This document shows positions 31,130 to 41,452 of a stretch of 64,000 bases of DNA, one piece after another (positions within the stretch are counted from its first letter, which is position 1; every line of letters starts with the position of its first letter). The translations under genes were made by a program, and so were the position numbers. The DNA comes from Anabas testudineus (lineage: Eukaryota; Chordata; Actinopteri; Anabantiformes; Anabantidae): contig NC_046623.1 of NCBI RefSeq assembly GCF_900324465.2, positions 14,413,721 through 14,477,720 of the forward strand. Reading direction: 5' to 3'. The notes under the pieces are model-generated. The model searched no databases, was not told where the DNA came from, and saw only the letters and a list, made by a program, of their open reading frames with translations.

Positions 31130-31300
31130 CTTTTCTCAAGTTCACACTATATGCAATGTCATCACCAGAGAATTATGATTAATGACCTTTTGTTGAAGAA
31201 ATAAACTTGTACTTTTGGAACAGACTAATTAATCTCAGTTGCACCTATTAAGAGTAAAAACAATTAAAAACATACAAGACATACAGTGGGTGTACATGCT
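31130..31300 (-). promoter_or_regulatory. Candidate distal OR element, copy C
   Basis: CATCACCAGAG at 31160-31170 and TAATTAATCTC at 31226-31236, 66 bp apart, followed by AGTTGCACCTATTAAGAG. It is almost identical to copy D (38560-38700). It lies upstream of the orphan promoter. Confidence 0.55.
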
Positions 31301-31666
31301 CAGTAATGTTTTTTCTGACAGTGAGACTATTTACTTTCCAATGACTGCAAGAGTTGTGGCTTGATTAAAAGACTTTATTATGTATCGGTCCGACAGAGAA
31401 TGTAAATCACGGCTTACCCAGCACTTCATAATCCAAGTCAAAATTATACAGAATGTAAAATGATCCAGTTTATACTTGTTATACATTATTTGGATAAAAA
31501 AAGAAATCACCTTTTAGATCGATCATACTGCATATTGAATAATAGTGTAACTTGACTGGGTTAAAGCCTTTTCCACGGAGAGTGCTTTTTTTTTCCTCTC
31601 CTCATGCAGAGGTCAAAACTGATTTACTGGTTTACATTCTGAAGAAGCAGTTAAAACCTAAACCTT
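31301..31666. other. OR spacer, no gene seen
   Basis: No gene. 31340-31400 resembles 38755-38820, and 31405-31560 resembles 39545-39670, so it is duplicated spacer. Confidence 0.5.
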
Positions 31667-32650
31667 TTAATATTTTCTTCTATGTTGGTCACTGTCACTT
31701 TTATTTTTTCTTATCAGTATCAAAGCTCTGGTTTTTATCTCTTTGGTTTTCAAAGAATACACAATAGGATTGACACAGGGTGGTATGCAAGAGGCCAGAG
31801 ACAGACAGAGAACCCGCTGGTCTGGATCAATGAGCCGCAGATAAAACCCCACAGTAAAAATGGTAATAAGAGGAATGAAAAACACAGCAACTAGAATCAG
31901 ATGCTCAACACAAGTGGCCAACGCTTTCACTCGACTATCTAAAGATTTCATCCTGAACACGGTCACCAGGATGCTGACGTAAGACAGAAAAATAAAAGTA
32001 AAGGGTCCTGCAAGAATCAGGACACTAAGTGAAGAGCCCACAGACCACTGCAGTGTGTTATCATTACAGGCGAGTCTAAATACAGGTGCATAGTCACAGA
32101 AATAACTGAACACATTGACGGAACTGCAAAAAGACAGTCGAGTCATTATACCTACTGGAAATGCAATGATACCCAAAGCAAAACATGAAGTCAAGCCGAC
32201 AATACAGGACATGCTCCGGAGAGTGTTAATTGAGTTCTGACGCAGGGGGAAACATATAGCAATCAACCTGTCATAGGCAAGAATAGCAAGTGCAAATGAC
32301 TCTAAAGTCCCAAAAGCATAGTAAACATACATTTGTACAAAACATAAGTTGAATGGAACAAAGTTGTTTTTAAAGAGGAATATTTTTATCATACCTGGAA
32401 TAATAGATGTGCTTAGGATTACATCTATCACTGCGAGATTTGCCACAGCCAAAAATTTTGGAGTGTGTAAAGAATGATTAGATGCAATTATATAAATAAC
32501 CAAACTATTGAACAGCAGTGTTACCACATAGATAAATGCTAGAAATATAAAATAGACACTGATAAATGGAAATGTCTGAAATCCGATGATATAAAAACCT
32601 GGATGAATGATGAATGATGAGTCGTTCAACACTGTTCCGATAAAAAACAT
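31667..32650 (-). CDS. Olfactory receptor, minus-array gene 5
   Basis: An intact 327-aa odorant GPCR. The frame is open to 32710, but that codon is TTG and the conserved start is the ATG at 32650 (MFFIGTVLNDS). The N-terminus lacks one proline of the usual HPPGFY (it reads IIHPGFY). Other hallmarks are LHTPKF, LAYDRLIAICFP, FSYFCDYAPVFRLAC, KALATCVEHL and NPIVYSLKTKEIKTRAL. The C-tail ends SDSDQHRRKY, similar to the gene at 39771-40754. Confidence 0.95.
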   Translation of the reverse strand: MFFIGTVLNDSSFIIHPGFYIIGFQTFPFISVYFIFLAFIYVVTLLFNSLVIYIIASNHSLHTPKFLAVANLAVIDVILSTSIIPGMIKIFLFKNNFVPFNLCFVQMYVYYAFGTLESFALAILAYDRLIAICFPLRQNSINTLRSMSCIVGLTSCFALGIIAFPVGIMTRLSFCSSVNVFSYFCDYAPVFRLACNDNTLQWSVGSSLSVLILAGPFTFIFLSYVSILVTVFRMKSLDSRVKALATCVEHLILVAVFFIPLITIFTVGFYLRLIDPDQRVLCLSLASCIPPCVNPIVYSLKTKEIKTRALILIRKNKSDSDQHRRKY

Positions 32651-32689
32651 GATTGAACTCCACAGTCTGTGTAAAAGTGTAAAAAATAT

Positions 32690-33010
32690 CTCAAGTCTGA
32701 TAAAGAACAAAATAATTTCACATTTTATACATGGATCTTAAGGGCTGCCTAAACACTGCAGTTATGCCATTACATTGATAAATTGTCAGTAGGTTAAAAT
32801 GTGCAGATTTGCTAAAAGTCAGTAAATGAAGTTTACATGATTGTCTGGTTGAAACTTGCTGACTTTAAACACACCATGCAAATGGCTGCCTGTCTGACTC
32901 TTACTGGGAAATATACATGTCTTATTGATCTCCAGAGGTAACCTCTGAAGTCAAAGTTTTTTTATGACTTAACTTTAATCCACAGAGAGCGGAGCTGTAG
33001 CTTATTATGC
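32690..33010 (-). promoter_or_regulatory. Promoter, leader exon and leader intron of minus-array gene 5
   Basis: A TATA-like block (GAAATATACATG at 32908-32919), a leader donor GTAAAC at 32836 and an acceptor TTGTTCTTTATCAG at 32697, giving an intron of about 140 nt. The arrangement is shared with genes 6 and 7. Confidence 0.65.
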
Positions 33011-33940
33011 ACTGAAAAAGGTTCTTTTGTTTTCTTCAATGATGTTGCTCAACACAGCAATCTCATAGCAATAACAAGATACAAGGAGACGGTCATGTAT
33101 GGCAGCCTGAGGGGATAGGCAAAGTTCAGCTAGGCTGCCAAGAGCCAAATACGGAAAATACTAGTGTTTTAAGTAGAAAGGTAAACTAACACTAATTGCA
33201 AATGGTTAATAGGATGTCATTTTTATAAAAACATAATCAGAATAGATTATTAAGAGGTCAGGATTTTAAGTCAGCTGTCTTTCTATAAAGTTATTTTATT
33301 GTTTCGGAGCACACTAGGAAGATATGTATATATGTGAAATAGCTAATAATTCTGCAGCACTGGAACAGACTAAGTTGCTCTGTATATTCAATGGCAGTCA
33401 GTGGGCCTGACAGAAATGAAAGAGTTAACCTAGTGACTATTGTGATTTCTGCTGTTTCAAACAGTAATAGACTTTATATCATAGTCAGAGATAAAGATCA
33501 TTGATGGTGCTTGCACTGTAAACCCACTGGAGGGCAGGCACTCACCGCAATATTATTCTGTGGTTTGTGTCCTCCCTTGTGGACAGAGAAAAATAAAATT
33601 GAACGTACTTGTGCAGTTTGTCTTGTTTTCCAAGAGTTTATTTCACTACCAATATCATTACAACATTTTCTATAATAGAACCTTTACAGTCAATAACAGT
33701 AAATAGCTGTATAAGTTATTCTAATGGACAATACTATTATGAATCTAGTGATTTGTATCATTTTAAAAATCCAATAACTAAAGCATTTGATGATCCCATG
33801 CCATTAACATTATGGTTTCATAATGATAAAAGAAAGTTCTCAAACATATTACAGAATATACAAAAGAATAAGTCACGATAAGTGCAGAAAATGTTTCAAA
33901 TGACATATTGATATTTCTATTTGTTTAGTCATTTTGCAGA
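32930..33940. repeat. Duplicated minus-array spacer, copy 1
   Basis: This stretch matches 35690-36670 nearly base for base at an offset of about 2.75 kb. Both copies carry a 90-codon open frame on the plus strand (33609-33881 and 36363-36635), with a handful of substitutions that are mostly non-synonymous. That suggests the frame is not under protein constraint. No known family is recognised in it. The frame's first codon is TTG, not ATG. Confidence 0.75.
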
Positions 33941-33980
33941 TACATTGATCCAAAGTGACTTACAAGTGAGGTACAATGTA
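33922..33980 (+). repeat. Widespread fish interspersed-repeat motif
   Basis: TTTAGTCATTTTGCAGATAC, then ATCCAAAGTGACTTACAAGTG. This matches a motif extremely common in teleosts (CAGACGCTTTTATCCAAAGCGACTTACA). A partial copy sits at about 36678-36710 in the duplicated spacer, and an inverted one at 42463-42492. The element class is uncertain. Confidence 0.5.
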
Positions 33981-34392
33981 AGGAAAACTGCTTAAAATAT
34001 ATTTGGTCGTTGTACTTCAAAAAACATAATCAAACTGATGCAGTGCAGAAACTAAATGAGTTATGACATGTAACACAATAAATATTACAAATAACCTTAC
34101 ACAAAAATTTTATAAGTGTATTTAAAATAGAGAATTAAAATTAAAATAATGTTATATTTCATTACACGTCACATTACAGTTAACAAATTAATTGGCTCCT
34201 ACACTAAGGAGTTTGGCTTGTGCCTCATTAGTTGAAAGTCACCAGTTAGTCTGCACCTGACTCAGGCTCACACACACTGATTTTTATACGTAGTCATACT
34301 GTATGCAGAGTAGTTTGACTAGCTTAAGGTGTTTTCTTGGCATAGAAAACATCATTTTCCCTAATCATCAATGAAACACTAGAGCTAACTAA
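33981..34392. other. OR spacer, no gene seen
   Basis: AT-rich. 34215-34330 (GTCACCAGTTAGTCTGCACC, then CACACACTGATTTTTATA) is repeated at 36728-36815 and weakly at 18340-18420, as the conserved 3' flank of minus-array receptors. Confidence 0.5.
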
Positions 34393-35391
34393 CTAATCTT
34401 CAACTTTACACTTTAAACAAACATTTATGGTCCAACATTTTTTTCTATCTTGGTCATTGCCGATTTTATTTAGTCTTACCAGTGCCAGGGCTCTGGTTTT
34501 GATCTCTTTGGTTTTCAAAGAATATACAATAGGATTGACACAGGGTGGTATGCAAGAGGCCAGAGACAGACTGAGCACCCGTGGATCTGGCTCAGTGAGT
34601 TGCAAAAAATACTCAACTGTAAAAATAGTAATAAGAGGAATGTAATATACACCAACAACAATTAGATGCTCAACACAAGTGGCCAAAGCTTTCACTCTAT
34701 TATCTAAAGATTTCATCCTGAACACAGTCACCAGGATGCTGACATAAGACAAGAAAATGAAAGTTAAGGGTCCTCCAAGAATCAGGACACTAAGTGAAGA
34801 GCCCACAGACCAGTGCATTGTATAGTCATTACAGGCAAGTATAAACACAGGTAAATAGTCACAGAAATAACTGAACACATTGAGAGAACCACAAAAAGAC
34901 AGTTGAGTCATTATACCTATAGCAAACGCAATGATACCCAAAGCAAAACATGAGGTCAAGCCGACAATACAAGACATGCTCCGGAGAGTGTTGATTGAGT
35001 TCTGACGCAGGGGAAAACATATAGCAATCAACCTGTCGTAGGCAAGTATAGCAAGTGCAAATGACTCCAAAGTCCCAAAAGTATAGTAAAAATACATTTG
35101 TACCAAACATAAGTTAAATGGAACAAAGTTGTTTTTAAACATGAATATTTTTATCATACCTGGAATAATAGATGTGCTTAGGATTACATCAATACCTGCG
35201 AGATTTGCCACAGCCAGAAACTTTGGAGTGTGTAAAGAATGATTAGATGCAATTATGTAAATCAACAAACTATTAAACAGCAGTGTAACCACGTAGACAA
35301 ACAGTAGAAATATAAAATAGACAGTGATGAATGGAAATGTCTGAAATCCGATGATATAAAAACCCTGGAGGATGAATGACGACAGATTCAT
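34393..35391 (-). CDS. Olfactory receptor, minus-array gene 6, with shifted N-terminus
   Basis: From TM1 onwards this is an intact minus-array receptor (LHTPKF, LAYDRLIAICFP, FSYFCDYLPVFILAC, KALATCVEHL, NPIVYSLKTKEIKTRAL), 332 aa from the ATG at 35391. Relative to its sisters there is one extra base in the CCAGG(G)TTTTTATATC stretch near 35365. The ancestral start at 35416 (MSFLRSVLNES) is therefore out of frame, and the open frame begins MNLSSFILQGFY instead. The usual N-terminal sequon is lost, though NLS at residues 2-4 fits N-X-S. It may still be functional. The ECL2 variant LPVFILAC and the long C-tail (GNDQDRKKCWTINVCLKCKVED) are shared with the pseudogene at 36888. Confidence 0.85.
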   Translation of the reverse strand: MNLSSFILQGFYIIGFQTFPFITVYFIFLLFVYVVTLLFNSLLIYIIASNHSLHTPKFLAVANLAGIDVILSTSIIPGMIKIFMFKNNFVPFNLCLVQMYFYYTFGTLESFALAILAYDRLIAICFPLRQNSINTLRSMSCIVGLTSCFALGIIAFAIGIMTQLSFCGSLNVFSYFCDYLPVFILACNDYTMHWSVGSSLSVLILGGPLTFIFLSYVSILVTVFRMKSLDNRVKALATCVEHLIVVGVYYIPLITIFTVEYFLQLTEPDPRVLSLSLASCIPPCVNPIVYSLKTKEIKTRALALVRLNKIGNDQDRKKCWTINVCLKCKVED

Positions 35392-35416
35392 TCAGAACGG
35401 ATCTGAGAAAAGACAT

Positions 35417-35770
35417 AATTTAACTCCACAGTCTGTGTAAAAATGTAAAAAATATCTAACCCTAAGAACAAAATCATTTCACATTACATACATGGATCTT
35501 AAGAGTTGCCTAAACACTTCATTTATGCTATTACAACGATAAATTGTCAGTATGTTAAAATGTGCAGATTTGCTAAAAGTCAGTAAATGAAGTTTACATG
35601 ATTGTCTGGTTTTAACTTGCTGACTTCAAACACACCATGCAAATGGCTGCCTGTCTGACTCTTACTGGGAAATATACATGTCTTATTGATCTCCAGAGGT
35701 AACCTCTGGAGTCAAAGTTTTTTAATGACTTAACTTTAATCCACAGAGAACAGAGCTGTAGCTTATTATG
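35417..35770 (-). promoter_or_regulatory. Promoter, leader exon and leader intron of minus-array gene 6
   Basis: A TATA-like block (GAAATATACATG at 35669-35680), a leader donor GTAAAC at 35597 and an acceptor TTTTGTTCTTAG at about 35462, giving an intron of about 136 nt. It is nearly identical to the promoter of gene 5. Confidence 0.6.
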
Positions 35771-36670
35771 CACTGAAAAGCTTCTCTTTGTTTTCTTCAA
35801 TGATTTTGCTCAACACAGCAATCTCATAGCAATAACAACATACAAGGAGATGGTCATAAATGGCATCTTGAGGGGATAGACAAAGTTAATCTAGGTTGCC
35901 ATGAGCCAAATACTTAAAAAACTAGTGTTTTAAGTAGAAAGGTAATTACAAGTAATTAATAGGATGTCATTTTTATAAAAACATAATCAGAATAGATTAT
36001 TAAGAGGTCAGGATTTTAAGTTTACCAGCTGTCTTTCTATAAAGTTATTTTTTTGTTTCGTAGCACTAGGAAGATATGTATAAATTTGAAATTGGTATTT
36101 TAATTCTGCAGCACTGGAACAGACTAAGATGCTCTGTATATTTAGTGACAGTCTGTGGACCTGACAGAAATGAAAGAGTTAACCTAGTGACTATTGTGAT
36201 TTCTGCTGTTTCAAACAGTAATAGACTTTATATCATAGTCAGAGATAAAGATCATTGATGGTGCTTGCACTGTAAACCCACTGGAGGGCAGGCACTCACC
36301 GCAATATTATTCTGTGGTTTGTGTCCTCCCTTTTGGACAGAGAAAAATAAAATTGAACGTACTTGTGCAGTTTGTCTTGTTTTCCAAGAGTTTATTTCAC
36401 TACCAATATCATTACAACATTTTCTATAATAGAACCTTTACAGTCAATAACAGTAAATAGCTGCATAAGTTATTCTAATGCACAATACTATTATGAATCT
36501 AGTGATTTGTACCATCTTACAAATCCAATAACTAAAGCATTTGATGATCCCATGACATTAACATTATGGTTTCATAATGATAAAAGAAAGTTCTCAAACA
36601 TATTACAGAATATACAAAAGAATAAGTCACAATAAGTGCAGAAAATGTTTCAAATGACATATTCATATTT
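35690..36670. repeat. Duplicated minus-array spacer, copy 2
   Basis: The second copy of 32930-33940, including the plus-strand 90-codon frame at 36363-36635 and the GGTGCTTGCACTGTAAACCC block. No gene is supported. Confidence 0.75.
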
Positions 36671-36887
36671 CTATTTGTTTAGTCATTTTACAGATACATT
36701 GATCCAAAGATGCCAGCTGAACCCAGCTGAAAGTCATCAGTTAGTCTGCACCTGACTCGGGCTCACATACACTGATTTTTATATATATTCGTAATGCATG
36801 CAGAGTAGTTTGACTAGCTTTGTGTGTTTTCTTGATATAGAAAACATATTTTTCTCTAATCATCTATTAAATACTAGAGCTAACTAA

Positions 36888-37911
36888 TTAATCTTCAACT
36901 TTACACTTTAAACAAACATTTATGGTCCAACATTTTTTTCTATCTTGGTCATTCCCGGTTTTATTTAGTCTTATCAGTGCCAGTGCTCTGGTTTTGATCT
37001 CTTTGGTTTTCAAAGAATATACAATAGGATTAACACAGGGTGGTATGCAAGAGGCCAGAGACAGACTGAGCACCCGTGGATCTTGCTCAAGGAGTTTTAA
37101 AAAATACTCAACTGTAAAAATAAGTAGAAGGGGAATGTAAAATACACCAACGACAATCAGATGCTCAACACAAGTGGCCAAAGCTTTCACTCGACTATCT
37201 AAAGATTTCATCCTGAACACAGTCACCAGGATGCTGACATAAGACAAGAAAATGAAAGTTAAGGGTCCTCCAAGAATCAGGACACTAAGTGAAGAGCCCA
37301 CAGACCACTGCAGTGTGTTATCATTACAGGCAAGTATAAACACAGGTAAATAGTCACAGAAATAACTGAACACATTGAGAGAACTGCAAAAAGAAAGTCG
37401 AGTCATTATACCTATTGCAAACGCATTGATTCCAAGAGCAAAATATGAAGTCAAACCTACGATACAAGACATGCTCCGGAGAGTGTTGATTGAGTTCTGA
37501 CGGAGGGGAAAACATATAGCAATCAACCTGTCATAGGCAAGTATAGCAAGTGCAAATGACTCCAGACCCATAAAAGTATAGTAAACATACATTTGTACCA
37601 AACATAAGTTGAAAGGAACAAAGTTGTCTTTAAAGAGGAATATTTTTATCATACCTGGAATAATAGATGTGCTTAGGGTTACATCAATCACCGCGAGATT
37701 TGCCACAGCGAAAAATTTTGGAGTGTGTAAAGAAGGAATTAGATGCAATTATGTAAATCAGCAAACTATTAAGCAGCAGTGTAACCACATAGATAAAGAG
37801 TAGAAAAATAAAATAGACAGTGATGAATGGAAATGTCTGAAATCCGATGATATAAAAACCTGGAGGATGAATGATGACAGAGTCGTTCAGAACAGATCTG
37901 AGAAAAGACAT
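36888..37911 (-). pseudogene. OR pseudogene, minus-array gene 7 (single frameshift)
   Basis: The start MSFLRSVLNDS at 37911 and TM1 (to IIASN) are in one frame, and everything from LHTPKF to the stop at 36888 is in another. Between them, near 37733-37740, the sequence reads AAGAAGGAATTAG where sisters have AAGAATGATTAG, a one-base insertion. The remainder is otherwise well kept: LAYDRLIAICFP, FSYFCDYLPVFILAC, KALATCVEHL, NPIVYSLK and the long C-tail shared with gene 6. It is a recent pseudogene, unless the base is a sequencing error. Confidence 0.85.
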
Positions 37912-37964
37912 AGTTTAACTCCACAGGCTGCTTGTTGGAGGAAAGCCTCTGTGTAAAATCTCTG

Positions 37965-38250
37965 AAGTCTGACCAAAAAGAAAGTCATATTATATTGTGC
38001 ACGTCAAGGCTTTCTTTTTATGCCATTACTATGATCCGATTCCAATTGATTTTAGAATACATTCTCAGTAAAGTCAAACGTAGATTTGTTAAAACCAGTG
38101 TACTACAGTAGGTTTACATGATTCTCTGGTTAAAATGCTTGTCTGACTCTTAGGCAGTGGAACATATACTTTTCTCATTGATCTCCAGGGACAAACCATC
38201 TTCATAATACTGAGAAAGTCAAAACTTTTTAATTACTTCAAATTAATCCA
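37965..38250 (-). promoter_or_regulatory. Promoter, leader exon and leader intron of minus-array gene 7
   Basis: A TATA-like AGTATATG at 38163-38170, a leader donor GTAAAC at 38117 and a strong acceptor TTTCTTTTTGGTCAG at 37969 (intron about 149 nt). The signals look intact although the receptor is frameshifted. Confidence 0.6.
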
Positions 38251-38559
38251 TGGAGAGCAGGTTTGATTGAACTTATTTTTCATCTAAAACAAACAAATCA
38301 TTGTTTTGAGTTTTGAATTTCATCGTATAACTCTTCAAAAGATTATGATATTGGACATGAGTAAGTTTTACATAGATTGGCAAGTACTCAAGTACATTTT
38401 TATTATCAGTACCATCAATAGTTAAAACCTTAACTAATTCAATCCACTCAGTCTCAATTATTGACATAAAAATAAAGCAGACTTGTTTTCTAAAGCTAAC
38501 ACAAGTATTTTTCAAAGTCAGACACACTTGGTCATTTAAACTTTTGTGCCCTGCTTATC

Positions 38560-38700
38560 TCAAGTTCACACTATGTGTGATGTCATCACCAGAGAATTAT
38601 GATTAATGACCTTGTGTTGAAGAAATAAACTTGTACTTTTGGAACAGACTAATTAATCTCAGTTGCACCTATTAAGAGTAAAAACAATTAAAAACTTACA
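38560..38700 (-). promoter_or_regulatory. Candidate distal OR element, copy D
   Basis: CATCACCAGAG at 38584-38594 and TAATTAATCTC at 38650-38660, 66 bp apart, then AGTTGCACCTATTAAGAG and ACAATTAAAA. It is nearly identical to copy C and lies about 0.65 kb upstream of 37911. Confidence 0.55.
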
Positions 38701-38929
38701 AGAGATACAGTGGTTGTACATGCTCAGTAATGTTTTTTTCTGACGGTAAGATAATTTACTTTCCAGTGACTGCAAGAGTTGTGGTTTGATTAAAATTATT
38801 TATTATGTATGGGTCAGAGACTGAAAGTGAATCATGTAATAACTTGATGCTCCATGTTCATGGTCATGCATTGAATTAAGTCTTTCAGCTACAGACAACT
38901 ACTGTATAATCCCTAAATGTTCATTATGG

Positions 38930-39210
38930 CACATTGGGACTGTGCTGGATGCTGCAACTCAACCATGCTGACATTCACAACCAGAAGAAGCATGAAGACT
39001 TGTGGTGTGAGTCAGACCCAAAATGCACTTTTCAGTCAAAAATGGACTGATGAGTTCAGGTTTAAAGGTTTTGGATTCAAGTAAAGAACACACAGTACAG
39101 AGCTCAGATGCAGAGCTCTTGAAAAGATGATAGATACCTACCTAACACCCTGTCAATGAAGCATGGAGGTGAAAACATGCTGATCTGGGGCTGCTTTGAT
39201 AAAGGAAGTA
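38930..39210 (+). mobile_element. Degraded Tc1/mariner-type transposase fragment
   Basis: Pieces in the plus strand read QKWTDEFRFKGFGFK (about 39037-39081) and LSMKHGGENMLIWGCFDK (about 39150-39203). They resemble the catalytic-domain stretch of Tc1/mariner transposases (WTDE..., then VKHGGG...WGCF). Frame changes between pieces and missing ends show it is dead. Confidence 0.7.
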
Positions 39211-39770
39211 ATGTATGTTTTGTGATATATTTACAACAATTTGATTAAATAAAATCAACAAAAGAGAGAGGATAGAAATGTATCAATGGTTGCACTGACT
39301 AAAATGTGATTGACAAAACACCTGATGTCTTAAAAGTACACATAATTGGTGGAAATATGTCACATAGTACAGTAGCAGACAATTTACAAGGAGCTAGTTA
39401 TTTTATTCCCATTACTTCCCATTATGATCAACATCTTTCGGTCTTGAATTCACATCCTTGCAGTTTGCCAAGCATCTTCTCTGTTTATGATGTTGACTGA
39501 TAAATATCTACAAAGTGACATGTTTACTTGAAGAAGAAATCTCTTACCCAACACGTCACAATCCAATTCAAAGTGTTACAGAATGTAAAATGATCTGGTT
39601 TATACTTGTATATAAAAAAATCACCTTTTAGACATCTATACTGCATAATGAATAATGATGTAATTTGATTAGGTTAAAGTCTAGAGAGCATTTCACTTAT
39701 TTTCCTCATGTGGAGCTCAAAACAAATTCACTGGTTTTCTCTGTGAACAATCAAATAAAGTCTAAACCTT
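39211..39770. other. OR spacer, no gene seen
   Basis: No gene. 39545-39720 resembles 31405-31600 (CAATCCAATTCAAAGTGTTA against CATAATCCAAGTCAAAATTA), the shared 3' flank of minus-array genes 5 and 8. Confidence 0.5.
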
Positions 39771-40754
39771 TCAATATTTTCTTCTCTGTTGGTCAATACC
39801 ACTTTTATGTTTTCTTATCAGTATCAAAGCTCTGGTTTTGATCTCTTTGGTTTTCAAAGAATACACAATAGGATTGACACAGGGTGGTATGCAAGAGGCC
39901 AGAGACAGACTGAGCAAACACTGCTCTGGGTCAATGTGCCACAGATAAAACTCAACTGTAAAAATAGTAAAAAGAGGAATGTAATATACAGCAACAAGAA
40001 TCAGATGCTCAACACAAGTAGCCAAAGCTTTCACTCTATTATCTAAAGATTTCATCCTGAACACAGTCACCAGGATGCTGACATATGACAGAAAAATAAA
40101 AGTAAAGGGTCCTCCAAGAACCAGGACACTAAGTGAAGAGGCCATAGACCAGTGCAGTGTGTTATCATTACAGGCGAGTCTAAATACAGGTGCATAGTCA
40201 CAGAAATAACTGAACACATTGAGAGAACCACAAAAAGACAGTCGAGTCATTATCCCTACTGCAAACGCGTTGATTCCAAGAGCAAAAGATGAAGTTAAGC
40301 CGACAATACAAGACATGCTCCGGAGAGTGTTGATGGAATTCTGACGCAGGGGAAAACATATAGCAATCAACCTGTCATAGGCAAGAATAGCAAGTGCAAA
40401 TGACTCCAAACTCACAAAAGCATAGTAAACATACATTTGTACAAAACATAGGTTAAATGGAATAAAGTTGTCTTTAAAGAGGAATATTTTTATCATGCTG
40501 GGAATAGTAGATGTGTTTAATGTTATGTCAATTACAGCAAGATTGACCACAGCCAGAAACTTTGGAGTGTGTAAAGAACGATTAGATGTAATTATATAAA
40601 TTAACAAAATATTGAACAGCAGTGTAACCACATAGACAAATGCTAGAAAGATAAAATAGACAGTGATGAATGGAAATGTCTGAAATCCGATGATATAAAA
40701 ACCTGGAGGATGAATGACGACAGAGTCGTTCAGAACAGTTCTGAGAAAAGACAT
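39771..40754 (-). CDS. Olfactory receptor, minus-array gene 8
   Basis: An intact 327-aa odorant GPCR. The start MSFLRTVLNDSVVIHPPGFY is aligned with sisters. Motifs are the NDS sequon, LHTPKF, LAYDRLIAICFP, FSYFCDYAPVFRLAC, KALATCVEHL and NPIVYSLKTKEIKTRAL. TM1 reads LFNILL. The ECL3/TM7 side (VEFYLWHIDPEQ) is closest to minus-array gene 1, whereas the C-tail resembles gene 5, consistent with mosaic exchange. Confidence 0.95.
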   Translation of the reverse strand: MSFLRTVLNDSVVIHPPGFYIIGFQTFPFITVYFIFLAFVYVVTLLFNILLIYIITSNRSLHTPKFLAVVNLAVIDITLNTSTIPSMIKIFLFKDNFIPFNLCFVQMYVYYAFVSLESFALAILAYDRLIAICFPLRQNSINTLRSMSCIVGLTSSFALGINAFAVGIMTRLSFCGSLNVFSYFCDYAPVFRLACNDNTLHWSMASSLSVLVLGGPFTFIFLSYVSILVTVFRMKSLDNRVKALATCVEHLILVAVYYIPLFTIFTVEFYLWHIDPEQCLLSLSLASCIPPCVNPIVYSLKTKEIKTRALILIRKHKSGIDQQRRKY

Positions 40755-41110
40755 AGTTGGTCTTCACAGGCTGCTTGTTAGAATTTCTAAAATCTGGTAA
40801 AAATTAAAAATCATATAACATTATATATACAGACCGCTGCATATACATTGCAATAATGGTATCACAAAGGTCACATTCAATCTGAATAAATTAACATTAT
40901 GTTCAAACAAATAAGTCCATAAATGAAGCTTACCTGATTATCTAGTTACTATTAACTGATTCTAAAACCAGCATGCAAATGGATGCAATGTGTGACTCTG
41001 TGGAAGACAGTAAAATATATACTTGTCTCATTCATCTCCAGAGAGAAACTTTCCTGTTGATACTGGGAAAGTCAAAGTTTTTTCCACGACTTTAATTTGA
41101 TCCATCGAGA
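40755..41110 (-). promoter_or_regulatory. Promoter, leader exon and leader intron of minus-array gene 8
   Basis: A TATA-like block (GTATATATTTTA on the minus strand, about 41012-41023), a consensus donor CAG|GTAAGC at 40933 and an acceptor TTTTTACCAG at 40794, giving an intron of about 140 nt. Confidence 0.65.
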
Positions 41111-41359
41111 AAACAGTTGTAGTTTATTTTGATTAAACCTACATTTTAAAACTTAAAACAAATGTCTAATTCTTGTTTTCAACAATACTTGTATCAATTA
41201 CCCTCTAATGACTGCAAGAGTTGTGTTATGAATAAAAATCCTTACTCTCTATTGTTCAGAGGCTGTAGGTGAATCGCATAATCACTTAATTTTTTACTTA
41301 TTTTCATGGTAATGCATTGATTTAAGTGTTTCAGCAACAGGCTATAAACTATAATCTCT

Positions 41360-41452
41360 AAAATCAGAAATTTTGGAATGAGTTTACAATGATTAAATGT
41401 AATTATGTAAACCCCCAAAATATTAAACAGCTCTGTAACCACACAGACCAGA
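41360..41452 (-). pseudogene. Small OR relic (TM1-TM2)
   Basis: The minus strand reads VVTELFNILGVYIITFNH...PKF, matching VVTLLFNSLLIYIIASNHSLHTPKF of the array. Nothing else of the gene remains. The flank at 41190-41360 matches 38755-38940, so the relic sits in a duplicated block. Confidence 0.75.

Noticed and set aside
33609-33881. 90-codon frame present in both spacer copies, considered as a novel gene
   Set aside because: The two copies differ mostly by amino-acid changes, the first codon is TTG, and no family or promoter supports it.
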